From assembly GCA_005888335.1 (NCBI GenBank), contig VAWY01000210.1, forward strand, positions 1 to 6,227: a stretch of 6,227 nt of DNA, written 5' to 3'. Positions within the stretch are counted from its first letter, which is position 1; the number at the start of each line of letters is the position of its first letter. The position numbers were made by a program, and so were the translations under genes. This document shows positions 1 through 6,227 of this stretch, in pieces. The notes beneath the pieces were generated by a model, which was not told the origin of the DNA, ran no database searches, and worked only from the letters and a program-made list of their open reading frames with translations. The stretch comes from Actinomycetota bacterium (GTDB taxonomy: Bacteria; Actinomycetota; Thermoleophilia; Solirubrobacterales; Solirubrobacteraceae).

Positions 1-1064
1 TGCTGGCCGCCGCGCATCTCGGCGTAGAGCACGCGCTCATCCGAGACCTCGCGCAGCCGCTCGACGAAGGCGCGCGCCTCCTCGACCGGCACGAGCGAAT
101 CGGACTCGCCGTGGATGACGAAGAATGGCGGCGCGTCCGGGTGCACGCGGAAGGTGGGGGAGGCATCCCGGTAGCGCCCGGGGTCGTCGCGGCGGCGGAC
201 CTTGAAGACGTAGCGCTCGAGGATGTGCTGGAGCGTCGGCACGTGCCGGCGCTCCTCGTCGACGAGGTCGTAGACGCCGTAGAACGGCACGCACGCCGCG
301 ATCCCCGGGATCGTCAGCCCGGCCAGCGCGGACAGGTGCCCGCCGGCCGAGCCGCCGGTGATCGCGATGAACGACGGGTCGACGCCGTATTCGCCGGCGT
401 GCTCGCGCACCCAGTCGATCGCGGCGCGGATGTCGTCGAGGTGGTCGGGCCACGTCGCGCGCGGGCTGAGCCGGTAGTCGACGTTGAAGCCGACCCACCC
501 GTTGGCCGCCATGTGGCCCAGCAGCGGGACGCCCTGCTCGCGCCGCGAGCCGATCATCCACGCGCCGCCGTGGACGTGGACGATCGCGGGGCGCGGCTCT
601 TCGGCCTCGGACCGCGGGAGGTACACGTCGAGCTTGCGCCGGCCGCGGTAGCGGATGCCGTTGACGCGGCGGATGTCGCGCCGCCGCCAGGCCAGCCACG
701 GGAACGCGATGTGCCGGCGCGGATACCGCTTGACCGACTCGTGCGGGTCGAGCTCGTCGACGATCTCCTCGAGCGCCGCGGCGGTCGTGAGCGCGCGGAG
801 GATGAGCGGGATGGCGACGGCGTCGGCGATGACAACCCCGGCCAGCCCGATCCAGCCGACCGTGTGCTCCAGCGCGCCGACCACGACGAGGATCACTGCG
901 AGAGCGGTGCCGCCGAGCACGAGATGCGGCGCGAGCTCCGTCGCGACCCACGCGGCGATCCAGCTCCCGCCCATGAGCCACCAGGTGCGCGCCGGGCGCC
1001 GGGCGTTGACGACACCCAGCACGGCCCAGAGCCCGAGGATCAGGAGGGCGATGGAGGCGAGCAC
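1..1064 (-). CDS. Membrane-anchored alpha/beta hydrolase (esterase/lipase, LipM/LipO/LipQ-like), 3' end cut by window edge
   Basis: Predicted serine ester hydrolase of the hormone-sensitive-lipase-like alpha/beta hydrolase group; the natural substrate cannot be told from sequence. Reading leftward from a GTG at 1064-1062, 354 codons stay open to the edge. Residues 1-19 and about 30-89 are hydrophobic (three or four membrane segments). A basic linker and the catalytic domain follow. Visible motifs are the oxyanion-hole HGGAW at H165-G166-G167, the nucleophile elbow GGSAGGH with S239, and HGESD at 318-322, where D322 is the likely catalytic acid. The last residues read MRGGQ; in related proteins the catalytic His follows within a few residues, so it should lie just outside the window. 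Family members of this layout are about 420 residues, so some 60 are missing. A TGA sits at 1070-1068, two codons upstream of the chosen GTG. No good Shine-Dalgarno precedes this start. GTG at 1022 and ATG at 974 are alternatives but would remove part or all of the first membrane segment. Mycobacterial LipM/LipO/LipQ share the membrane-plus-hydrolase layout (recalled, not searched). Confidence 0.88.
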   Translation of the reverse strand, partial: MLASIALLILGLWAVLGVVNARRPARTWWLMGGSWIAAWVATELAPHLVLGGTALAVILVVVGALEHTVGWIGLAGVVIADAVAIPLILRALTTAAALEEIVDELDPHESVKRYPRRHIAFPWLAWRRRDIRRVNGIRYRGRRKLDVYLPRSEAEEPRPAIVHVHGGAWMIGSRREQGVPLLGHMAANGWVGFNVDYRLSPRATWPDHLDDIRAAIDWVREHAGEYGVDPSFIAITGGSAGGHLSALAGLTIPGIAACVPFYGVYDLVDEERRHVPTLQHILERYVFKVRRRDDPGRYRDASPTFRVHPDAPPFFVIHGESDSLVPVEEARAFVERLREVSDERVLYAEMRGGQ

Positions 1065-1144
1065 GCGTCAGATCATCGCGCGAGCGAGCGACTTCCGATG
1101 TGTGGCGGTCTTACATTCCGCTCGGTCCACGGGCGAGGGCTCGA

Positions 1145-1167
1145 CGCCCGCACGCTCCCCGCGGGCG
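1145..1167. repeat. Perfect 7-bp inverted repeat (GC hairpin)
   Basis: CGCCCGC (1145-1151) and GCGGGCG (1161-1167) are exact reverse complements around a 9-base loop. There is no T-run after it on either strand, so a standard intrinsic terminator is unlikely, and no gene ends here. It could be a leader-RNA hairpin if the recC transcript starts upstream, a protein-binding palindrome, or a chance product of high GC content. Confidence 0.4.
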
Positions 1168-1172
1168 CTCGT

Positions 1173-1208
1173 CTCAGGGGCGGCGCCCGACGCGGTCGGC
1201 GTCCTGAG
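1173..1208. repeat. Nested imperfect inverted repeat in the recC upstream region
   Basis: The outer arms CTCAGG (1173-1178) and CCTGAG (1203-1208) are exact reverse complements. Inside them CCGAC (1187-1191) and GTCGG (1195-1199) form a second stem around a GCG loop, with a few more pairs possible across a one-base bulge. The whole could fold as one long stem with internal loops. It lies 61 bases before the recC start, with no T-run after it. Leader-RNA structure or operator are both possible; function is unproven. Confidence 0.4.
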
Positions 1209-1228
1209 GGCCCCGACACCGTCCTAAG
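1201..1228. repeat. Direct repeat GTCCTRAG spaced 20 bp
   Basis: GTCCTGAG (1201-1208) recurs as GTCCTAAG (1221-1228), one mismatch, exactly 20 bases apart, which is close to two helical turns. A partial inverted copy, CTCAGG, is at 1173-1178. The spacing would suit two regulator subunits on one DNA face, but eight-base repeats can arise by chance in a region this rich in GC. Confidence 0.3.
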
Positions 1229-1233
1229 ACACC

Positions 1234-1246
1234 GATTTAGAAAACC
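1234..1246 (+). promoter_or_regulatory. AT-rich island upstream of recC, possible promoter -10 region
   Basis: GATTTAGAAAACC is the most AT-rich patch in the spacer and lies 23-35 bases before the recC start codon, a plausible place for strand opening at a short-leader promoter. It has no clean TAnnnT hexamer, and the best -35 candidate (GACACC, 1215-1220) is weak. The position and base composition are seen; the promoter role is a guess. Confidence 0.22.
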
Positions 1247-1254
1247 TCTCCCCC

Positions 1255-1260
1255 GGAAGA
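1255..1260 (+). promoter_or_regulatory. Weak ribosome binding site for recC
   Basis: GGAAGA precedes the recC GTG start by nine bases. It is a partial match to the anti-Shine-Dalgarno complement and supports translation starting at 1270 in preference to a downstream codon. Confidence 0.45.
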
Positions 1261-1269
1261 CTCACCCCG

Positions 1270-4200
1270 GTGCTCCACATCCATCGAGCCGAGCGAGCCG
1301 ACGCCCTCGTCGACGCGCTTCGCGCGCTCCTCGCCGACCCGCCGCCCGATCCGTTCGCGCGCGAGGTCATCGCCGTTCCGACTCGCGGCATGGAGCGCTG
1401 GCTCTCGCAACGCATCTCGGATCGCCTCGGCGTGTGCGCGAACGTCGAGTTCCCCTCGCCGCGCCGCCTCATCGGCGACGCGGTCGCCACCGCGTCCGGG
1501 ATCGACGCGGACACCGACCCGTGGCTGCCCGAGCGCCTCGTGTGGCCGCTGCTCGAGGTCGTCTACGCCTGCCTGCACGAGCCGTGGCTCCAGAGTCTCG
1601 CCGACCACCTCGGCGGGACGAACGGCACGGCCCGCCGGTTCAGCACGCTGCGCCACCTCGCCGACCTCTTCGACCGCTACGCACTCCATCGGCCGGAGAT
1701 GGTGCGCGCGTGGGCGACGGGCAGCGCCGGCGAGCTGCCCGACGACTGCCGCTGGCAGGCGCAGCTGTGGCGGCGCCTGCGCGAGCGGATCGCCGTCCCC
1801 GACCTCGCCGAGCGAGTCGACGGCGCGTGCGCACGGCTGCGCGACGAGCCGGCGCTGCTCGACCTGCCGCAGCGCCTGTCGATCTTCGGCCTCACCCGCC
1901 TGCCCGCCGGCCGGCTGCACGTCCTGAGCGCGCTCGCCGAGGGCCGCGACGTCCACCTGTTCCTGCTGCACCCGTCGCCGATCCTGTGGGCCGAGATCGC
2001 CCGCGCTACAGAGGACCGGCCGGCGATCGTCCGGCGCCGCGACGACGCGACCGCCGCCCTGCCCGCCAACCGGCTGCTGGCCTCGTGGGGACAGGACGCG
2101 CGCGAGATGCAGCTCGTCCTGGGCGCGACCGAGCACGCCGACCACCACCACGCCGTCGCAGAGCCGCCCCGCTCGCTGCTCGGCCGGTTGCAGGCCGACG
2201 TGCGCGCGGACCGTTCCCCTCCGGGCGCCCCGCTGCCCGGCGCGCCGGACGACCGCCCGCTCCTCGACCCCGGCGACCGCAGCGTCGAGGTCCACGCCTG
2301 CCACGGCCGCGCGCGGCAGGTCGAGGTGCTGCACGACGCGATCCTTCACCTCCTCGAGGACGACGACACCCTCGAGCCGCGCGACGTGATCGTCATGTGC
2401 CCAGACATCGAGACGTTCGCGCCGCTCATCCACGCGACCTTCGGGGCGGGGGAAGTCGCGGGCGACGACGATGTCGTGCCCGCCGGGGTCCGCCCACCCG
2501 ACCTGCGCGTCAGGCTCGCCGACCGGTCGCTGCGCCAGACCAACCCGGTGCTCGGCGTCGTCGCGCGGCTGATCGACCTCGCCGAGGAGCGCGTGACCGC
2601 GTCGCAGGTGCTCGACCTCGTCGACCGCGAGCCGGTGCGCCGGCGCTTCGCCTTCGACGACGACGCCCTGGCCCGCCTCGAGGAGTGGGTCGCCGACAGC
2701 GGCGTGCGCTGGGGCCTGGATGAGGCGCACCGCGCGCCGTTCAAGCTCGACAAGCTCGCCGCGGGCACGTGGCGGTTCGGGCTCGATCGCGTGCTCGTCG
2801 GCGTCACGATGACCGAGGACGAGCAGCGGCTCTTCGCGGGCGTCCTTCCGCTCGACGACGTCGACAGCGGCGCGATCGACCTCGCCGGGCGCTTCGCCGA
2901 GTTCGTCGACCGGCTGCAGCGCTCGCTCGACGCCCTCAGCGCCGCCCAGACGATCGACGCCTGGACCGAGGCGATCGCGACCGCAGCCGGCGCGCTGACC
3001 GCCACGGGCGAGCGCGACGCCTGGCAGCGCGCCGAGCTCGATCGGATGCTCGACGACGTCCTCGACGAGGCGGACGACGCCGTCACGCCGCTCACCCTCC
3101 CCGAGGTCAGCGCGCTGCTCGCCGATCGCCTCGCGGGCCGCCCGACGCGCGCGAACTTCCGCACCGGCCACCTGACGATCTGCACGCTGATGCCGATGCG
3201 GTCGGTCCCGCATCGAGTCGTCTGCCTGCTCGGGATGGACGACGGCGTCTTCCCGCGCAAGTCGCCGCGCGACGGCGACGACATCATGCTGCGCGAAGAG
3301 CACGTCGGCGACCGCGACGCCCGCACGGAGGACCGCCAGCTGCTGCTCGACGCCCTGCTGGCGGCCAGCGACCGCCTCGTCGTCACCTACACCGGGAACG
3401 ACGAGCGCACGAACATCGCCCGCCCGCCCGCCGTGCCGATCGGCGAGCTGCTCGATGTCGTCGATCGCACGGTGCGGGTTGAGGAGGGCGCCGCGCGCGA
3501 CCGCATCGTCGTCCGCCACCCGCTGCAGCCCTTCGATCCGCGCAACTTCGAGCGCGGCGCGCTCGTCGCCGGCCGGACGTGGAGCTTCGACGCGATCACG
3601 CTGGAGGGAGCGCGCGCCCTGGCGGGCGAGCGCGGCGAGCCGGCGCCGTTCCTCAGCGAGCTCCTGCCGGCCCTCGAGGCGGGGCTCGTGGAGCTCGACG
3701 ACCTCGTGCGGTTCGTCGAGCACCCGGTCCGCGCCTTCCTGCGCCAGCGGCTCGGCATCACCGTGCGGGACTACTCGAGCGAGGTGGCGGACGCCCTGCC
3801 GATCGAGCTCGACCACCTCGAGCGCTGGGGCGTCGGCAGCCGGCTGCTCGACGGCGTCCTTGCGGGCGCGGACATCGAGGCCTGCGTGGCGGCCGAGCGG
3901 GCCCGCGGAACGCTGCCGCCCGGCGAGCTCGCCAACGCGGTCGTCGACGACGTGCGGCCGGTGGTCATGCAGATCGCCGAGCAGGCGCGGCGGGCCATCG
4001 GCGCGGGCGCGGAGCCGGGATCCGTGGACGTGAAGGTCGTGCTCGACGACGGCCGGTCGCTCAGCGGGACGGTGCCGGGCGTCTATGGCGACGTGCTGCG
4101 CATGGTGGCGTTCTCGCGCGTCGGCCCGAAGCACCGCCTCGCGGCTTGGGTACGACTTCTCGCGGTGACCGCGGCGCGTCCCGGGCGGGCGTTCGAGGCG

Positions 4201-4629
4201 GTCACGATCGGGCGGGCCCGGTACGGCGCGCGCGACGCCGAGGTGACGATCGCGCGGATCCCGCCGCTCGGGCCCGACGAGGCGCTCGAGCACCTCGCCA
4301 CGCTCGTCGACCTGTGGGACCGCGGGATGCGCGAGCCGTTGCCGATCGCGTGCGAGTCGTCGGCGGCGTTCGCGGCGGCGGCCGCGGCCGGCAAGAACGC
4401 CGAGGCGGCGGCGCGCAAGGGGTGGGAGTCGACCTGGAACTTCTCGCGCGAGGACGCCGAGCCCGAGCACGAGCTCGTCCTCGGCGGCGTGCTGGACCTC
4501 GCCGAGGTCCTGGACGCGCCGCCGCGCAGCGACGAGGCGTGGGATGCCTCGGAGACCACGCGCTTCGGCCAGTACGCGCGCCGGCTGTGGGCCGGGACGC
4601 TGGCCCGCGAGGAGCTGACCGACCGGTGA
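1270..4629 (+). CDS. recC: RecBCD enzyme subunit RecC
   Basis: RecC is the non-motor scaffold subunit of the cytoplasmic RecBCD helicase-nuclease. It splits the duplex, feeds the strands to RecB and RecD, and in E. coli reads Chi. The 1119 codons match E. coli RecC (1122) almost exactly in length, and similarity runs end to end. The start MLHIHRAER matches E. coli MLRVYHSNR, fixing GTG 1270. Family stretches include GMERWL near residue 40 with no Walker A lysine (inactive helicase fold), ADLFDRY at 131-137, DVIVMCPDIE from 372, SGVRWG around 477-481, CTLMPMRS from 638, LLGMDDGVFPR around 653-663, RHPLQPFDP from 749, and HPVRAFLRQRL from about 818. The last in E. coli begins the nuclease-like C-terminal domain, which is catalytically dead in this family. 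An alanine-rich stretch lies near residues 1030-1050. The TGA stop overlaps the recB start. Odd point: several Chi-pocket positions differ from E. coli (see findings). The identification is secure. Confidence 0.97.
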   Translation: MLHIHRAERADALVDALRALLADPPPDPFAREVIAVPTRGMERWLSQRISDRLGVCANVEFPSPRRLIGDAVATASGIDADTDPWLPERLVWPLLEVVYACLHEPWLQSLADHLGGTNGTARRFSTLRHLADLFDRYALHRPEMVRAWATGSAGELPDDCRWQAQLWRRLRERIAVPDLAERVDGACARLRDEPALLDLPQRLSIFGLTRLPAGRLHVLSALAEGRDVHLFLLHPSPILWAEIARATEDRPAIVRRRDDATAALPANRLLASWGQDAREMQLVLGATEHADHHHAVAEPPRSLLGRLQADVRADRSPPGAPLPGAPDDRPLLDPGDRSVEVHACHGRARQVEVLHDAILHLLEDDDTLEPRDVIVMCPDIETFAPLIHATFGAGEVAGDDDVVPAGVRPPDLRVRLADRSLRQTNPVLGVVARLIDLAEERVTASQVLDLVDREPVRRRFAFDDDALARLEEWVADSGVRWGLDEAHRAPFKLDKLAAGTWRFGLDRVLVGVTMTEDEQRLFAGVLPLDDVDSGAIDLAGRFAEFVDRLQRSLDALSAAQTIDAWTEAIATAAGALTATGERDAWQRAELDRMLDDVLDEADDAVTPLTLPEVSALLADRLAGRPTRANFRTGHLTICTLMPMRSVPHRVVCLLGMDDGVFPRKSPRDGDDIMLREEHVGDRDARTEDRQLLLDALLAASDRLVVTYTGNDERTNIARPPAVPIGELLDVVDRTVRVEEGAARDRIVVRHPLQPFDPRNFERGALVAGRTWSFDAITLEGARALAGERGEPAPFLSELLPALEAGLVELDDLVRFVEHPVRAFLRQRLGITVRDYSSEVADALPIELDHLERWGVGSRLLDGVLAGADIEACVAAERARGTLPPGELANAVVDDVRPVVMQIAEQARRAIGAGAEPGSVDVKVVLDDGRSLSGTVPGVYGDVLRMVAFSRVGPKHRLAAWVRLLAVTAARPGRAFEAVTIGRARYGARDAEVTIARIPPLGPDEALEHLATLVDLWDRGMREPLPIACESSAAFAAAAAAGKNAEAAARKGWESTWNFSREDAEPEHELVLGGVLDLAEVLDAPPRSDEAWDASETTRFGQYARRLWAGTLAREELTDR
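4626..4629 (+). other. recC stop / recB start overlap (GTGA)
   Basis: The recB GTG start (4626-4628) shares bases with the recC TGA stop (4627-4629). No strong Shine-Dalgarno is seen in the last recC codons. A GAGGAG at 4609-4614, 11 bases before the GTG, is the nearest purine-rich match. The arrangement suggests terminating ribosomes restart on recB, keeping the two subunits near equal supply. Confidence 0.85.
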
Positions 4630-6227
4630 GCGGGCTGGCAGCCGACGTCCGGCCGTTCGACGCCTGCGGGCCGCTGCCCAGTGGCGTGACGGTGCTCGAG
4701 GCGAGCGCCGGCACGGGCAAGACGTACACGATCGCCGCGCTCGCCGCCCGGTACGTCGCCGAGGGCACGCCGCTCGACGAACTGCTGCTCGTGACGTTCA
4801 CGCGCATGGCCACCGGCGAGCTGCGCGAGCGCGTTCGCGAGCGCCTGGTCGCCGTCGAGCAGGGCCTCGCCCGCGCGCTCGCGGGCGCGCAGCCCGACGA
4901 CGCGGTCGTCCGGCTGCTCGCCGAGGGCGCCCCGGAGGACGTCGAGCAGCGGCGCTGGCGGCTCGCCCGCGCGCTCGCCGGCTTCGACGCGGCGACGATC
5001 GCCACCACGCACGGGTTCTGCCAGGAGGTGCTCGGCGGGCTGGGTGTCGCCGGGGACGTCGAGCGCGACACGGCGTTCGTGGAGGACGTCAGCGACCTGC
5101 TCGCGGACGTCGTCGACGACCTCTACGTCAGGCGTTTCCACGGTGCTGACACGGGCGGGTTCGGTCGCGCGGAGGCGATGGCGATCGCCTGGGCCGCCGT
5201 GTCGAACCCGGCGGCGCCGATCGAGCCGGCGGCGGCGCCGGACTGGTCGATGGCGGCGATGCGCCGTCGGCTCGCGGTCGCCGTGCGCGACGAGCTCGAG
5301 CGACGCAAGCGCCGGCTGGGCGTCATGACCTACGACGACCTGTTGACGCGCCTGGACGACACGCTGCGCGGTCCCGGCGGGCCGGCGGCCGCCGCGCGGC
5401 TGCGTGAGCGCTACCGCGTCGTGCTCGTCGACGAGTTCCAGGACACCGACCCCGTCCAGTGGGACATCATGCGCCGCGCGTTCGGCGAGGGCGGGGTCAC
5501 GCTCGTGTTGATCGGCGACCCCAAGCAGGCGATCTACGCCTTCCGCGGCGCCGACGTCTACGCGTATCTGGATGCCGCTCGCGCCGCGGACGAGCGGGCG
5601 ACGCTCGAGACCAACTGGCGCAGCGATCAGGGGCTCATCGACGCCTACGACGCGCTGTTCGGCGGCGCCAAGCTCGGCCACGAGGGGATCGTCTACCGCA
5701 CCGTGCAGGCCGCCCCGGCCAACCGGACGCCGCGCCTGTCGGGCGCGCCCGTTTCGGAGCCGCTGCGGGTGCGGGTGGTGCACCGCGGCGATCCGGGCAT
5801 CAAGCTGACCAACGGCGGCTACGCGAGCGCCGCCTCGGCGCGCGAGCACATCGCCAGCGACCTGGCCGCCGATATGGCCGCCTTGCTGTCGTCGGGCGCG
5901 CAGATCGAGGTCCGGTGCGAGGACGGCTCGGTCGCGCGGCGCGAGCGCGTCTGCCCCCGCCACCTCGCGGTGCTGGTGCGCACGCACCGCACGGCCGCGC
6001 TCGTCCGCGACGCGCTCGACGAGGCCGCGATCCCGGCCGTCATCAACGGCGCCGGGAGCGTCTTCGGCACCACGCCGGCGCGCGACTGGCTGCGGCTGCT
6101 CGCGGCGCTCGAGCGCCCGACGTCGCCGACGCGCGCCCACTCGGCCGCGCTGACGCCCTTTCTGGGCTGGACGGCCGAGCGCGTCGCCGCGGCCGACGAG
6201 GCCGGCTGGGAGGAGCTGCACCGGCGG
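4626..6227 (+). CDS. recB: RecBCD enzyme subunit RecB, N-terminal 534 residues (3' end cut by window edge)
   Basis: RecB is the 3'-to-5' SF1A (UvrD-like) helicase and nuclease subunit of RecBCD. Only the helicase part is present; the nuclease domain lies beyond the right edge. The GTG at 4626 overlaps the recC stop, and the frame is open for all 534 codons. Helicase motifs in order: Walker A ASAGTGKT (26-33, K32), motif Ia VTFTRMATGELRERV (56-70), THGFCQ (128-133), Walker B VDEFQDTDP (D269, E270), motif III IGDPKQAIYAFRGAD (from 296), and motif IV TNWRS (329-333, R332). Then comes the RecB-typical HLAVLVRT with a following VFGTTPARDWLRLL stretch, matching E. coli around ISVLVRS and VFETLEAQEMLWLL. 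All catalytic helicase residues I can check are intact, so ATPase activity is expected. The stretch between HGFCQ and Walker B is about 110 residues shorter than in E. coli. AddA and UvrD are alternatives, but the RecC partner and detailed motif wording favour RecB. Confidence 0.96.
   Translation, partial: MSGLAADVRPFDACGPLPSGVTVLEASAGTGKTYTIAALAARYVAEGTPLDELLLVTFTRMATGELRERVRERLVAVEQGLARALAGAQPDDAVVRLLAEGAPEDVEQRRWRLARALAGFDAATIATTHGFCQEVLGGLGVAGDVERDTAFVEDVSDLLADVVDDLYVRRFHGADTGGFGRAEAMAIAWAAVSNPAAPIEPAAAPDWSMAAMRRRLAVAVRDELERRKRRLGVMTYDDLLTRLDDTLRGPGGPAAAARLRERYRVVLVDEFQDTDPVQWDIMRRAFGEGGVTLVLIGDPKQAIYAFRGADVYAYLDAARAADERATLETNWRSDQGLIDAYDALFGGAKLGHEGIVYRTVQAAPANRTPRLSGAPVSEPLRVRVVHRGDPGIKLTNGGYASAASAREHIASDLAADMAALLSSGAQIEVRCEDGSVARRERVCPRHLAVLVRTHRTAALVRDALDEAAIPAVINGAGSVFGTTPARDWLRLLAALERPTSPTRAHSAALTPFLGWTAERVAAADEAGWEELHRR

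Larger units (their letters stand above)
1065..1269. other. Divergent intergenic region between hydrolase and recC
   Basis: This roughly 205-base spacer separates the divergent starts and must hold both promoters. I see no convincing coding sequence: short open frames crossing it have no recognisable content. No clear -35/-10 pair stands out on either strand. It contains two inverted repeats, a direct repeat and an AT-rich patch, described separately. I looked for an actinobacterial LexA box (CGAAC-N4-GTTCG type) and found none, so nothing here indicates SOS control of recC. Confidence 0.75.

Noticed and set aside
37..981. A 314-codon minus-strand open frame over the hydrolase
   Set aside because: Its translation is an arginine/alanine/proline-rich run with no recognisable domain. 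The neighbouring minus frame gives HGGAW, GGSAGGH and HGESD in the right order and spacing.
1100..1131. A possible -35/-10 promoter for the hydrolase (TGGACC and TAAGAC, minus strand)
   Set aside because: The two hexamers are only about 10 bases apart, too close for a sigma-70-type promoter, and neither is a good match.
111..2723. An 870-codon plus-strand open frame running from the hydrolase into recC
   Set aside because: It crosses the hydrolase, the intergenic spacer and the recC start in a different frame. It is arginine/proline-rich with no motifs, whereas the hydrolase and recC frames both show catalytic or family motifs.
4360..4425. Alanine-codon-rich GCG repeat near the recC 3' end
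   Set aside because: It reads as an alanine-rich helix in frame within RecC and needs no separate repeat or mobile-element explanation.
1237..4470. A 1077-codon open frame on the minus strand opposite recC
   Set aside because: It is a mirror of recC: in very GC-rich genes the antisense frame rarely meets stops. Its translation is rich in R, A, V, G, D and E with no family motifs, while the plus strand gives a textbook RecC.
4083..6221. A 712-codon open frame on the minus strand opposite the recC end and recB
   Set aside because: The same GC-driven shadow effect. The plus strand carries the recC C-terminus and all RecB helicase motifs, and the minus translation has arginine-rich low-complexity content.

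Overview
This is a GC-rich bacterial window (over 70% G+C by eye) with strong G/C preference at third codon positions and GTG starts. That points to a high-GC actinomycetote. The protein wording would fit a Thermoleophilia/Solirubrobacterales-type lineage, but this assignment is inferred from style and not proven. No tRNA, rRNA, CRISPR array, insertion sequence or phage gene was seen.

Layout: (1) Positions 1-1064, minus strand: the N-terminal 354 codons of a membrane-anchored alpha/beta hydrolase of the hormone-sensitive-lipase/LipM-LipO-LipQ type. The gene runs off the left edge just before its expected catalytic histidine. (2) Positions 1065-1269: a roughly 205-base divergent intergenic region. 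It has two GC-rich hairpins, a 20-base-spaced direct repeat, a small AT-rich island and a weak ribosome binding site. (3) Positions 1270-4629, plus strand: a complete recC of 1119 codons. (4) Positions 4626-6227, plus strand: the first 534 codons of recB. It starts inside the recC stop codon (GTGA overlap) and is cut by the right edge in the middle of the helicase region.

RecC and RecB are two subunits of the RecBCD (exonuclease V) helicase-nuclease, which processes double-strand DNA ends for repair and degrades linear foreign DNA. The 4-base overlap indicates an operon with coupled translation and matched subunit supply. recD would be expected downstream, outside the window. The hydrolase is divergently transcribed and has no evident functional tie to the recombination genes.

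No new system is visible: this is a conserved housekeeping DNA-repair locus. Two points merit a second look. Several RecC positions corresponding to the E. coli Chi-recognition pocket are replaced while others are kept, suggesting a different or absent Chi sequence. The RecB segment between the HGFCQ motif and Walker B is also much shorter than in E. coli.
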